Assembly (NCBI GenBank): GCA_947492995.1 | Contig: CANLOU010000008.1 | Coordinates: forward strand, 1 to 64,000 | Source: an uncultured Litoreibacter sp. | Lineage (GTDB): Bacteria > Pseudomonadota > Alphaproteobacteria > Rhodobacterales > Rhodobacteraceae | DNA: 64,000 nucleotides | Reading direction: 5' to 3' | In this document: positions 42,374-51,375 of the stretch, one piece after another | Numbering within the stretch: position 1 is the first letter of the stretch | How the letters are laid out: every line of letters begins with the position of its first letter | Translations under genes and position numbers: made by a program | Notes under the pieces: model-generated | What the model was told of the DNA's origin: nothing | Seen by the model: the letters and a program-made list of their open reading frames with translations, nothing else | Database searches by the model: none

Positions 42374-42459
42374 GAAAAATATTAATACGGTAGTGCTCAA
42401 TGAGATAATTTTGCTGATTAAACCCGGCAATATCCCCTCACAGATTTACGGAGGCAGAC

Positions 42460-42708
42460 ATGAGCAGCACCACGGAACAAAAGACCTCTCGCGGCGGATT
42501 TATCGCGGCATTTCGGGATCACCCGGCATCAGTTGGGGAAAACTATTTCGGACATATGCGGTTTGCATGCCGGTTTGCAGGCAAGTTGTTTGCAGCAGGC
42601 GGCGCGGCCTTGGTCCACGCAGTCATCCCGCCGCTTTGCGAGACCACCGCCAGCCGCAAGGTCAAGGAACTGCACGAGATGTGCCACCATCGCGCGACGC
42701 ATGACTGA
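42460..42708 (+). CDS. DUF6356 family protein
   Basis: An 82-residue protein with a good GGAGG site before ATG 42460. It has FRDHPASVGENYFGHMRFACRFAGKLF, a hydrophobic stretch AAGGAALVHAVIPPLCETTASR and a short charged tail, the pattern of the DUF6356 family of small membrane-associated proteins. Function unknown. It ends two bases before the glutamine amidotransferase-like frame, so the two were probably one operon. Confidence 0.85.
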   Translation: MSSTTEQKTSRGGFIAAFRDHPASVGENYFGHMRFACRFAGKLFAAGGAALVHAVIPPLCETTASRKVKELHEMCHHRATHD

Positions 42709-42710
42709 CC

Positions 42711-43489
42711 ATGTGTAGGGTAGCCGCGTGGATTGGCCAGCCGATTGCGCTGGAAGACATCATCGTAAAACCCGCTCATTCCTTGTTGGAGCAAAGCCAC
42801 GACGCCACTGAGGCGAAGTTGGCGGTGAACGGCGACGGGTTTGGCATTGCCTGGTACAAGGAGGGCGGCAAAGGGCCGGGGCAATATCGCGACGTTTTGC
42901 CCGCGTGGTCCGACGGTAACTTGACCAGCCTGTGCCAAATGATTTCGTCGCCTCTGTTCATGGCGCATGTGCGCGCGTCGACCGTGGGGGAGACCAGCCG
43001 CGTCAATTGCCATCCTTTCCGCCATGGGCCTGGGCGTTCATGCATAACGGCCAGCTTGGCGGTTTTCAGCGGATCAAACGCCGGTTGGAAGGGCTGCTGC
43101 CGGACGGGCTGTATCATGCGCGTGTTGGGTCGACTGATTCCGAGATGTTGTTTTTGCTGTTGCTAGCCCACGGGCTTGAGCAGCATCCGCAGGATGCTGT
43201 TTCGCGCGTTCTGCGGCTGATCCATGAGTTGCGCCAACCCGACGAGCCGCCGCATCGCATCACGTGTGTGTTGTCGGACGGGGAGGCGCTTTACGCGTTT
43301 CGTACAGCGTCGGACGAAAAATGCCCGACACTGTATCAGCGCCGGGCAGATAACGGGGTGGTGCTGGCGTCGGAGCCATTGGACGGGGAGACCTGTGGAT
43401 GGTCGCCAGTGCCCTCGCATCATCTGCTGCGGGTCAAGCCCACCAAGAGCACCCTGACACCGCTGTCGCAGAAGATGGTTGCGGCATAA
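42711..43489 (+). pseudogene. class II glutamine amidotransferase (YafJ-like), frameshifted
   Basis: The first frame (42711 to about 43030) gives MCRVAAWIGQPI, with the nucleophilic Cys2, NGDGFGIAWY and MAHVRASTVGETSRVNCHPF. The second frame (about 43031 to 43489) continues WAFMHNGQLGGFQRIKRRL and ends with PLSQKMVAA. Joining them needs one extra base in GGGCCTGGG at 43026-43034, giving HPFRHGPWAFMHNG, the expected family sequence. Without it translation ends at 43166. Apart from the shift both halves are intact, so the event is recent, or is a sequencing error. Confidence 0.88.
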
Positions 43490-43492
43490 AGC

Positions 43493-43699
43493 CTAGTACT
43501 GCCAATGGTTTGGAGCGTCCCAGATGGGTCGCTGGGCTTCCGCCTGTGCCTCGGCGCGGGTCAGGCCAAGGTCGACCAGTTGCGCAGCGTCCATCTTCGC
43601 CAATGCGCGACGCTGGCGGTACAGGTCGAGATACCCAAACACGCCGGTGCGGCGGATACGGGAGCGGTGTGCGATATGGGTGGCGGTCAGGTCGGTCAT
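43493..43699 (-). CDS. DUF1127 domain protein
   Basis: A 68-residue basic protein with the DUF1127 pattern: LDLYRQRRALAKMDAAQLVDLGLTRAEAQAE and a Trp near the end (RPIWDAPNHWQY). DUF1127 proteins are small, Arg-rich and in several alphaproteobacteria bind RNA or affect phosphate and stress responses. It is divergent from a LysR gene, a recurring pair in this family. Its end is three bases from the amidotransferase stop (convergent). Confidence 0.9.
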   Translation of the reverse strand: MTDLTATHIAHRSRIRRTGVFGYLDLYRQRRALAKMDAAQLVDLGLTRAEAQAEAQRPIWDAPNHWQY

Positions 43700-43773
43700 A
43701 GTCTTGTCCTTCGGTTTCTGTGATCCATTTGTTGGTTCGCATCATTTATGTTGATCTATATGCCGCGCTGTGG

Positions 43774-43790
43774 TTCATTTGTGAAATGAA
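43774..43790. promoter_or_regulatory. LysR-type operator candidate
   Basis: TTCATTTGTGAAATGAA is a perfect 7-3-7 inverted repeat containing a T-N11-A core. It lies 33 bp upstream of the LysR start and 75 bp from the DUF1127 start, placed to control both divergent genes. Confidence 0.6.
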
Positions 43791-43822
43791 TGAATTTTAC
43801 GATATACATCACGGATATTGAT

Positions 43823-44707
43823 ATGCCTCGAAATCTGGATTTGACCTCGCTCCGTTCCTTTGTTGCTGTCGCGGATAGTGGCGGGGTGACCAAGGCGGCG
43901 GGATATTTGCATCTGACCCAATCGGCGGTGTCGATGCAGTTGAAGCGGCTTGAGGAATCGTTGGATGTGCAATTGCTGGACCGTGCCAACCGCTCTGTCA
44001 CCCCGACGGCGGAGGGCGAGCAATTGCTGAGCTATGCGCGCCGGATGCTGGCGCTCAATGACGAGATTTACACGCGGCTGACAGCGCAGGACTATGAGGG
44101 CGAGATCACGCTGGGTGTGCCGCATGACATCATCTACCCCTACATTCCGCCGATCCTGCGCAGCTTTGCCGCGGATTTCCCGCGTGTGCAGGTGAAGCTG
44201 GTCTCGGCCCCCACAAAATCCCTGTTGGAGATGTTTGGACGCGGAGAATGCGACGCAATTGTCACCACGGAAGAAACACCCGGCCCGGGCGGCGAAATTT
44301 TGGTCGAGCTGCCGCTGGTGTGGGTCGGAGCGTTGGGCGGGTCCGCGTGGAAGAACGCGCCGCTGCCCGTGGCATTTTGCAAGAACTGCATCTTTCGCAG
44401 CGAGGTGCTGCGCCGTTTGGACGAGGCAGATTGCGATTGGCAGATGGTGGTCGATTCTGACCTCGACAACGCCGTAGAGGCGGTTGTGAGCGCTGACTTA
44501 GCGGTTCATGCCGCGATCACCGGAATCTATCCGCGCGACACCGGGCCTGTGCCTCATGATGGCAGCCTGCCGGACCCGGGCAAGACCAGCATCGCGCTTT
44601 ACATCCAACCAAGCGAGGAACCCGTGATAACGGCGCTTCGTGACATGATCCGCAACGCATACCGATCTCAGTGGCAGCATAGTGAGCCGGTGCCACTTAG
44701 AGCGTGA
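43823..44707 (+). CDS. LysR family transcriptional regulator
   Basis: A 294-residue regulator. The N-terminal HTH has LDLTSLRSFVAVADSGGVTKA and LHLTQSAVSMQLKRLEESLDVQLLDR. The effector domain starts at about residue 90 (GEITLGVPHDIIYPYIPPIL). ATG 43823 is used rather than 43790, because the earlier start would extend a conserved N-terminus and overlap the palindromic operator. Its 3' end overlaps the convergent oxidoreductase gene by 11 bp. Target genes probably include the divergent DUF1127 gene. Confidence 0.93.
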   Translation: MPRNLDLTSLRSFVAVADSGGVTKAAGYLHLTQSAVSMQLKRLEESLDVQLLDRANRSVTPTAEGEQLLSYARRMLALNDEIYTRLTAQDYEGEITLGVPHDIIYPYIPPILRSFAADFPRVQVKLVSAPTKSLLEMFGRGECDAIVTTEETPGPGGEILVELPLVWVGALGGSAWKNAPLPVAFCKNCIFRSEVLRRLDEADCDWQMVVDSDLDNAVEAVVSADLAVHAAITGIYPRDTGPVPHDGSLPDPGKTSIALYIQPSEEPVITALRDMIRNAYRSQWQHSEPVPLRA

Positions 44708-45656
44708 TGACGACTTTGCCGGTGGATTTGCGCGCGCGCAGGATGTCCAACCCTTCGGCGGCCTTTTCCAGCGGGAACGTATGCGAAATATGGGGATGCA
44801 ATTGGCCTGCGGCGTGCATGCCGAACAGCTCTTTCAGGCTGTCGGTCAAAACCTGCGGTTTGAATTTCAGGTACCCACCCCAGTAAAACCCCAGCACGGA
44901 GATATTTTTGACGAGGATATGATTGGCGGCAATCTGAGGCACGTCGCCTGAGGCGAAGCCGATTGTTAGCACCCGCGCCTCTGGTCGGCAGCTGCGCAAA
45001 GCGGCGGTGAACAGAGCACCACCCACGGGGTCATAAACCACGTCAGCGCCGCCAAGCGATTTGACGACCTCGCGCAGATCGTCAGTGTCAGTATCAATCA
45101 GGTGGTCCGCGCCGTGGTCTTTGGCGACGGCCAATTTATCCGCGCCGCGCGCGGCCGCGATGACTTCGGCGCCCATCAGTTTGCCCAGCTCAACCGCCGT
45201 CAGGCCGACGCCGCCTGCCGCCCCCAACACCAGCAGCCTTTCGCCCGCCTTCAACTTGGCCCGGTAATCCAACGCCACATGCGAGGTTGAATAGGCGACC
45301 TGAAACGCGGCCCCGGTGGTAAAGTCCATTATATCAGGCAGTTGCACACACAGCGCCGCCGGGAAGACGCCGTATTCTGCCAGCCCGCCATGTCCGCCGA
45401 ATACCGCAACGCGGGTGCCGACTGCGGGCGAGGTGACGCCGTCGCCTAGCGCCACGACCTCGCCGGCCACCTCCATCCCCGGAGAGAAGGGCAGCGGCGG
45501 CTTTTCCTGATAAGTGCCTTTCACCATCAACAAGTCGGCAAAGTTGAGCGCGCATGCATGCGTGCGGATCAGGACTTCGCCCTTGCCGGGGGAGGGTTTG
45601 TCCGCAGTTTCAGTGAAAATGGTGTTCTCGTAGTCGGTGACCTGAAATGCCCGCAT
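44697..45656 (-). CDS. NADPH:quinone oxidoreductase family protein
   Basis: A 319-residue zinc-free MDR-superfamily oxidoreductase. It has an N-terminal GroES-like fold (HACALNFADLLMVKGTYQ, SPGMEVAGEVVALGDGV) and a Rossmann domain with LVLGAAGGVGLTAVELGKLM. No structural or catalytic zinc cysteines are present, so it is in the quinone oxidoreductase/enoyl reductase subgroup. The real start is ATG 45656; the longer open frame covers a divergent promoter region. Substrate unknown. Confidence 0.92.
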   Translation of the reverse strand: MRAFQVTDYENTIFTETADKPSPGKGEVLIRTHACALNFADLLMVKGTYQEKPPLPFSPGMEVAGEVVALGDGVTSPAVGTRVAVFGGHGGLAEYGVFPAALCVQLPDIMDFTTGAAFQVAYSTSHVALDYRAKLKAGERLLVLGAAGGVGLTAVELGKLMGAEVIAAARGADKLAVAKDHGADHLIDTDTDDLREVVKSLGGADVVYDPVGGALFTAALRSCRPEARVLTIGFASGDVPQIAANHILVKNISVLGFYWGGYLKFKPQVLTDSLKELFGMHAAGQLHPHISHTFPLEKAAEGLDILRARKSTGKVVITL

Positions 45657-45777
45657 GGGTCTGCTCCTGCGTCCTGTTTTGGCCAACCTAGTCGCCGGGG
45701 GCGGGTGCCGCCACTGCAATATCGCCGCAACCTCTTGATTTGCGGGACGTTGCCGTGGCACCGAAGGGCGAACACCG

Positions 45778-46587
45778 ATGGAGACAGATATGGATGAGCG
45801 CACGCGCATGGCCTGCCGCAGCTTGGTTGATGTACTTGCAGACGCTGCCCGCGTGGAGACCTTGCGGTTTTTTCGCCAGCCGGGGCTGCGTGCTGACAAC
45901 AAGGACGCCAGCGGCTTTGACCCGGTGACCGAAGGAGACCGCGCCGCCGAGGAAGCCATGCGTGCCCTTATCGAAACGCGGCGTCCCAATGACGGCATTT
46001 TGGGCGAGGAATTTTCGCCCAAGCCCTCGTCGTCGGGGCTGACCTGGGTCCTTGACCCAATTGATGGCACGCGTGGCTACGTATCGGGGACGCCAACCTG
46101 GGGCACGCTTATCGCGCTGCATGATGGAACCGAGCCGGTGCTTGGTGTGATCGACCAACCCTATATTGGCGAGCGGTTCATTGGTGGCTTCGGCGAGGCC
46201 GAGATGAAAGGGCCGCAGGGCAAACGTGACCTGGCTGTCTCGGGTGTCACCAAGCTGGAAGATGCGGTGATCTTCACCACATTCCCGGAGGTCGGGACAC
46301 CAGACGAACAGGGCGCGTTTCACAGCGTGGCATCACAGTGCAAACTGACCAGATACGGCATGGACTGCTACGCCTACGCTTTGCTGGCGGCCGGGCAGGT
46401 CGATTTGGTGATAGAGGCCGGATTGCAGGCCTATGACATTCAGGCACCGATTGCAGTGGTCGAGGCCGCTGGGGGCATCGTTACAAATTGGGATGGCGGC
46501 CCCGTGGACCAAGGCGGACAGGCCATAGCGGCGGCTACCCCCGAGTTGCACGCGGCGGCGTTGGCTTTGCTTGGTGCGGCCAAGTGA
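45778..46587 (+). CDS. inositol monophosphatase family / HisN-type histidinol-phosphatase
   Basis: A 269-residue magnesium-dependent phosphomonoesterase. Metal-site motifs are DPVTEGDRAAEEAM, ILGEEFSP, WVLDPIDGTRGYVSG and, late, GLQAYDIQAPIAVVEAAGG. The RGYVSGTPTWGTLIAL stretch resembles HisN enzymes, which dephosphorylate histidinol phosphate, more than inositol phosphatases or CysQ. hisD is 42 kb away, so context does not help. Its stop overlaps the next GTG start by four bases. Confidence 0.87.
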   Translation: METDMDERTRMACRSLVDVLADAARVETLRFFRQPGLRADNKDASGFDPVTEGDRAAEEAMRALIETRRPNDGILGEEFSPKPSSSGLTWVLDPIDGTRGYVSGTPTWGTLIALHDGTEPVLGVIDQPYIGERFIGGFGEAEMKGPQGKRDLAVSGVTKLEDAVIFTTFPEVGTPDEQGAFHSVASQCKLTRYGMDCYAYALLAAGQVDLVIEAGLQAYDIQAPIAVVEAAGGIVTNWDGGPVDQGGQAIAAATPELHAAALALLGAAK

Positions 46588-47921
46588 GCGAGTTACTGAT
46601 AAAGGGGGCCGAGATTGTCGTCACCATGGACGACGATCGGCGGGAACTGGCAGGCGCGGACGTCTTGATCCGTGACGGCGCGATTGTGGACGTCGGTCTT
46701 GGGTTGGACACCACAGGCGAGGTGATGGACGCGTCCGGCTGCGTGGTCACGCCGGGGCTGGTCAACACGCACCACCACCTGTTCCAGACTCTGACCCGCG
46801 CGGTGCCAGCGGCCCAGGATGCCGCCTTGTTCGGCTGGTTGCAAACGCTGTATCCCATCTGGTCGCAGCTTGGCCCGGAGCATTTGTTCACATCTACCCA
46901 AATCGGCTTGGCGGAGCTGGCGCTGTCCGGCTGCACGATGACCTCGGACCATTTGTACCTGTTTCCCAATGGCGGGCGGTTGGATGACACGATCCACGCC
47001 GCGACCGAGGTCGGGCTGCGGTTCCATGCAACGCGTGGCTCGATGAGCATTGGCGAAAGCAAAGGCGGCCTGCCGCCGGATGCCTTGGTCGAAGATGAGG
47101 CGGCCATCCTTGAAGACTGTATTCGGGTTGTGGACGCGTATCACGATGGCTCTGCCAACGCGCTGACGCGCGTGGCGTTGGCCCCGTGTTCGCCGTTTTC
47201 CGTCAGCCGTGACCTGATGCGGGAAACGGCCCTGCTGGCCCGCGACAAAGGGGTGATGCTGCACACCCATCTGGCCGAAAATGACGAAGACATTGCCTAT
47301 AGCCTTGAACATTTTGGGTGCCGCCCTGGGCAATATGCCGAGGACCTTGGATGGATCGGCGACGATGTGTGGCATGCGCATTGCGTGAAGCTGGACGAAA
47401 CAGAAATTGACCTGTTCGCCCATACCCGTACAGGGGTAGCGCATTGCCCGTGTTCCAATTGCAGGCTTGGATCAGGGATCGCCCCGATCATCGAGATGCG
47501 CGCGGCTGGTGTGCCGGTGGGGCTGGGTGTTGACGGGTCCGCATCAAATGATGCGGGCAACCTGATTGCCGAGGCGCGACAGGCGATGCTGCTGCAACGG
47601 GTCGCGCATGGCGGGGATGCCTTTTCCGCGCGAGAGGCGCTGGAGCTTGCAACACGCGGCGGCGCGCAGGTTCTGGGGCGCGGCAATGACTGCGGGCAGC
47701 TGAGCACGGGGTTCCGTGCCGATATTGCGATCTGGGATGTCACAGGGATCGACAGCGCCGGATCATGGGACCCGGCGGCGTTGGTTTTGGCAGGGCCCAG
47801 CAAAGTGCGAGATCTGATTGTCGAAGGACGGCACATCGTTCGGGACGGGCGGGTTGCGAGCTTTGATCTGGATGCTACGGTGGAGCGGCAAAATGAAATG
47901 GTGCGCCAATTGATGGCCTAG
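46584..47921 (+). CDS. 8-oxoguanine deaminase-like amidohydrolase
   Basis: A 445-residue amidohydrolase of the TrzN/AtzB/guanine-deaminase-like group. Metal ligands: NTHHHLFQTL near residue 65, HTHLAENDEDI, HAHCVKL, and Asp in GVDGSASNDAGN. CPCSNCRLGSG and the overall pattern fit enzymes shown elsewhere to deaminate 8-oxoguanine. GTG 46584 overlaps the phosphatase stop. A guanine deaminase gene lies 616 bp further on the other strand, which supports a purine-salvage role. Confidence 0.85.
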   Translation: MSELLIKGAEIVVTMDDDRRELAGADVLIRDGAIVDVGLGLDTTGEVMDASGCVVTPGLVNTHHHLFQTLTRAVPAAQDAALFGWLQTLYPIWSQLGPEHLFTSTQIGLAELALSGCTMTSDHLYLFPNGGRLDDTIHAATEVGLRFHATRGSMSIGESKGGLPPDALVEDEAAILEDCIRVVDAYHDGSANALTRVALAPCSPFSVSRDLMRETALLARDKGVMLHTHLAENDEDIAYSLEHFGCRPGQYAEDLGWIGDDVWHAHCVKLDETEIDLFAHTRTGVAHCPCSNCRLGSGIAPIIEMRAAGVPVGLGVDGSASNDAGNLIAEARQAMLLQRVAHGGDAFSAREALELATRGGAQVLGRGNDCGQLSTGFRADIAIWDVTGIDSAGSWDPAALVLAGPSKVRDLIVEGRHIVRDGRVASFDLDATVERQNEMVRQLMA

Positions 47922-47933
47922 GGGGAATGCGCG

Positions 47934-48455
47934 ATGAAACTGGTTTATGTGGCTCTTGTAGGCGCCTTTGTTGGATTGGCGGGCTGCGGCCCCGATCAGG
48001 AGCCGGAAACGACGGTCGACTGGGGCGCATTTGACGCACAAAACGAGGCGAAAGCTGCGACCGTCGCGGCCACTCCGGTTGCCGCCGGTGGCGGCGATAT
48101 TGGTGCCTTGCTAAACGCGGAGAGGGCGGCAGCCGGTCTTCCCGCCTTGACCGTCTCGGCGCAGCTGACGGCGGCGGCGCGTGTGCATTTAGACGACATG
48201 AACCGCAACGGGTTCTTCAGCCATACAGGGTCCGACAATTCCAAGCCATCGGGCAGATTACGGGCGCAGGGCTATGGCTTTTGCTTCGTTGCCGAGAACA
48301 TCTCGCAGGGCTACCCATCGGCTGAGGCGACCATGGCGGGCTGGATGGCCAGCCCGGGGCATCGGGCCAATAATCTGAGCGCGAAGGCGACCGAATATGG
48401 CGTGGCCACGGGCGGTCGGAATACTGTGCTTGTCTTTGGGACGCCGGGTTGCTGA
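47934..48455 (+). CDS. CAP-domain lipoprotein
   Basis: A 173-residue predicted lipoprotein (lipobox GLAGCGPD, Cys at residue 18) with a bacterial CAP/SCP domain from about residue 58: LLNAERAAAGLPALTVS, AARVHLDDMNRNGFFSHTGS, CFVAENISQGY, MASPGHRANNL and a terminal Cys. The His and Glu residues of the CAP cavity are kept. Such proteins are outer-membrane or periplasmic, of unclear activity. It starts 12 bases after the deaminase gene. Confidence 0.88.
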   Translation: MKLVYVALVGAFVGLAGCGPDQEPETTVDWGAFDAQNEAKAATVAATPVAAGGGDIGALLNAERAAAGLPALTVSAQLTAAARVHLDDMNRNGFFSHTGSDNSKPSGRLRAQGYGFCFVAENISQGYPSAEATMAGWMASPGHRANNLSAKATEYGVATGGRNTVLVFGTPGC

Positions 48456-48536
48456 CCAGCATGTGTTGAAAATTTAAAGCATTGATAAGAGTGCTGAAAA
48501 TTGAACGCATGCCGCCTTTTTGACAGCCCCCTCGTT

Positions 48537-49832
48537 TCAATCGTCGGGGGCCTGCCTGCCAGAAATCCACATATCCGCGACCGCGCGGTCGTCGCCCATC
48601 ATGATGGTGGGGAAGACAGCCTGCCAGATGTCGTCGGCCTGCGCAGCGCGTTGCGCAATTGCGGGGGTGGAGGCGAGGTCCAGAACAACCAGGTCAGCCT
48701 CCATCCCTTTGGCCAGATTGCCGACTTTGTCGGACAGATGAAGGGCTTGGGCGGAGCCTGCGGTGGCGAGCCAAAGAAGCTGAGATGGGTGCAGAGCCGT
48801 GCCGGTCAACTGCCCGACCTCATAGGCCGCTGCCATTGTCCGCAGCATCGAAAAGGACGACCCGCCACCGGTATCGGTGGCAAGCCCGACGGTCTGGCCC
48901 TGGGATTTCAGGCCAGCCGTATCAAACAGGCCCGATCCAATAAAAGTGTTGGAGGTGGGACAGTGAACAAGGCTCGCGCCAAGTTCTTTCAGGCGGTCTT
49001 TTTCGCGTGGTTCAAGATGGATCGCGTGGCCATAGACGCCTTTCGCGCCGAGCAGGCCGTGCGCCTCGTAAGTGTCAAGGTAGTCCCGGGCGGCAGGAAA
49101 CAGATCGCGGACCCATGCGATTTCCTCCACCTGCTCGGACAGGTGAGTTTGCATCAGGCAATCGGGATGCTCCGCCCACAGCGCGCCAAGGGCTGACAGC
49201 TGATCCGGCGTCGACGTGGGAGAGAAGCGCGGGCTGATGACATAGCCCAAGCGATCCTGCCCATGCCAGCGTTCCAGCAAAGCCTTGCTGTCGTCATAGG
49301 CAGATTGCGCGGTATCGCGCAGCGTATCTGGCGCGTTGCGGTCCATGCAGGTTTTGCCCGCCAAGGCCCGCAACCCGCGTTTTTGCGCCTCCGCAAAGAA
49401 CGCATCGACGCTTTCGGGATGAATGGTGGCATAGCTGCACATGGTCGTGGTGCCATGCGCCTGCGCCAGATCAAAATAACGCGCCGCGATTGTGGCGGCA
49501 TAGTCCGGATCCCCAAAACGGGATTCCTCGGGGAATGTGTAGTCGTTCAGCCAGTCAATCAGCCGCTTGCCCCAACTGGCGATGATTGCCGTCTGCGCGT
49601 AATGGACATGCGCATCCACAAAGCCTGCCATGATGAGCTTGTCGCCATAGTCGGTGGTTTGGGCGTCTTTTGGGGCGACCAGTTGATCGGCGGGGCCAGT
49701 CCATGTGACCAACCCCTGTTCGATCAGCACGGCCCCATGGCTGTTGTGGCGCGCCGCCGACGGGCCGTCCCGAAACGGGTCGCCCGTAAAGCCGAGGGTC
49801 TGGCCAAGGAGGATATGCGGTCTGGTGCTCAT
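48537..49832 (-). CDS. guaD: guanine deaminase
   Basis: Converts guanine to xanthine. The 431-residue protein has the metal-site motifs GFVDAHVHYAQTAIIASWGK, MQTHLSEQVEEIAWV, YGHAIHL and LATDTGGGSSFSML, plus SRFGDPDYA and PTSNTFIGSGLFD, characteristic of GuaD. It is convergent with the CAP gene and divergent from mgtE. Together with the 8-oxoguanine deaminase-like gene it forms a purine catabolism pair. Confidence 0.95.
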   Translation of the reverse strand: MSTRPHILLGQTLGFTGDPFRDGPSAARHNSHGAVLIEQGLVTWTGPADQLVAPKDAQTTDYGDKLIMAGFVDAHVHYAQTAIIASWGKRLIDWLNDYTFPEESRFGDPDYAATIAARYFDLAQAHGTTTMCSYATIHPESVDAFFAEAQKRGLRALAGKTCMDRNAPDTLRDTAQSAYDDSKALLERWHGQDRLGYVISPRFSPTSTPDQLSALGALWAEHPDCLMQTHLSEQVEEIAWVRDLFPAARDYLDTYEAHGLLGAKGVYGHAIHLEPREKDRLKELGASLVHCPTSNTFIGSGLFDTAGLKSQGQTVGLATDTGGGSSFSMLRTMAAAYEVGQLTGTALHPSQLLWLATAGSAQALHLSDKVGNLAKGMEADLVVLDLASTPAIAQRAAQADDIWQAVFPTIMMGDDRAVADMWISGRQAPDD

Positions 49833-49929
49833 GCACCTGTGGTAACCGCCTTAGGTTAAAAAGGAAATTACAGAAACGGGCCTATCACGCCCGCCAGCCA
49901 TTGGCTAAGGTGCGGGCAAAACAGCGGGG

Positions 49930-51336
49930 ATGGCAGAGATGACAGAGCCGGAGACAGAGACCACACAGGCCGCCCCGGAGAAACCGGAAGACGGCTATTT
50001 TCTGGAACGCGGCCTTGTGGCGCGGGTTTTGGAGGCGATAGACGCCACCGACGCGCTGGCGCTTGACGCATTGCTGGAGCCGCTACATCCCGCCGACATT
50101 GCCGACCTTTTGGAGCAAATCTGCGTGCCGGAGCGCCGGGCGTTCCTGTCGCTCTGGTCCACCGGGCTGGACGGTGAGGTGCTGTCAGAGCTTGAAGAGT
50201 CCCTGCGCGAAGAGGTGATCGAATACCTACCGTCGCATGTGCTGATGGGCGCGGTGCGGGAGCTGGAATCGGACGACGTCGTCGACCTGATCGAGGACCT
50301 TGAGGACGACCAGCAGGAATTGATCCTCGACGCGTTGGACGACGCCGACCGAGCAATTGTTGAGGACGCGCTGAGCTACCCCGAATTTTCCGCCGGACGG
50401 CTAATGCAGCGCGAAATGGTGGTGGCCCCCGCCGACTGGACCGTGGGCCAAGCCATCGACTTCATGCGCAGCCATGACGACCTGCCGGAGCAGTTCTACC
50501 ATGTCATGCTGGTGGACGTTGCCTACCACCCGGTGGGCTATGTCACATTGGGCCGGTTGCTGGGCGCGAAACGCGCGCAGCCGCTGAAGGAAATGGTCGA
50601 GGACAGCTTTCGCACCATCCCGGTTATGCAGCCGGAGGCGGACGTGGCCTACGCCTTCAACCAATACCACCTGATTTCAGCCCCCGTTGTCGACGAGGAC
50701 GACCGGCTGGTCGGTGTAATCACCATTGACGACGCGATGGCGGTGCTGGACGAGGAGGCCGAGGAAGACATTCTGCGGCTGGCGGGCGTGAACGCGGATG
50801 AAAGCATTTCGGACCGCACGTTGGAGACCGTGAAGCAACGCTTCCCGTGGCTTGCGGTAAATCTCGTGACTGCCATTTTGGCATCAGTGGTTATCTCCCA
50901 ATTTGAGGAGATATTGAGCCAGATCGTGGCCCTTGCCGTTCTCATGCCCATCGTGGCCTCGATGGGCGGCAACGCGGGGACACAGTCGCTAACGGTTGCG
51001 GTGCGCGCGATTGCCACCCGCGATTTGACCGGCTCCAACCTGCTGCGCGTTGTCCGCAGAGAGGCGGTTGCGGGCCTGATTAATGGGCTGGTCTTCGCGG
51101 TCGTCATGGGCGTGATCGGTGTGATCTGGTTCGGCACGCCGGTGTTGGGCGTGGTGATCGCGGCGGCGATGGTCGTCAATATGGTGGTGGCCGCATTGGC
51201 GGGCATCTTGATCCCGATTGGGCTGGATAAGGTGGGGGTCGACCCGGCGCTCGCGTCTGGCGCGTTTGTGACCACGGTGACCGATGTTGTCGGGTTCTTC
51301 GCTTTTCTGGGTCTTGCTGCAGCGATCTTGGTGTGA
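49930..51336 (+). CDS. mgtE: magnesium transporter MgtE
   Basis: A 468-residue magnesium channel. An N-domain (residues about 35-140, LLEPLHPADIADLLEQ, DDVVDLIEDLEDDQQELILDAL), two CBS domains (about 150-270, with GVITIDDAMAVL) and five C-terminal membrane helices with MGGNAGTQSLTVAVRAIATRD at the pore are all present. ATG 49930 is used; ATG 49939 is possible. A hairpin GCCCGC/GCGGGC with an inner AGCC/GGCT pair lies in the leader, but it does not match a magnesium riboswitch I know. Confidence 0.94.
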   Translation: MAEMTEPETETTQAAPEKPEDGYFLERGLVARVLEAIDATDALALDALLEPLHPADIADLLEQICVPERRAFLSLWSTGLDGEVLSELEESLREEVIEYLPSHVLMGAVRELESDDVVDLIEDLEDDQQELILDALDDADRAIVEDALSYPEFSAGRLMQREMVVAPADWTVGQAIDFMRSHDDLPEQFYHVMLVDVAYHPVGYVTLGRLLGAKRAQPLKEMVEDSFRTIPVMQPEADVAYAFNQYHLISAPVVDEDDRLVGVITIDDAMAVLDEEAEEDILRLAGVNADESISDRTLETVKQRFPWLAVNLVTAILASVVISQFEEILSQIVALAVLMPIVASMGGNAGTQSLTVAVRAIATRDLTGSNLLRVVRREAVAGLINGLVFAVVMGVIGVIWFGTPVLGVVIAAAMVVNMVVAALAGILIPIGLDKVGVDPALASGAFVTTVTDVVGFFAFLGLAAAILV

Positions 51337-51375
51337 GGCTAAAATGCGAACGCCAAAGGGCGCGCGCTTGAGGTC

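Noticed and set aside
49833-49929. magnesium riboswitch before mgtE
   Set aside because: Only one short hairpin (GCCCGC/GCGGGC) is present in under 100 bp; the multi-helix M-box architecture does not fit.
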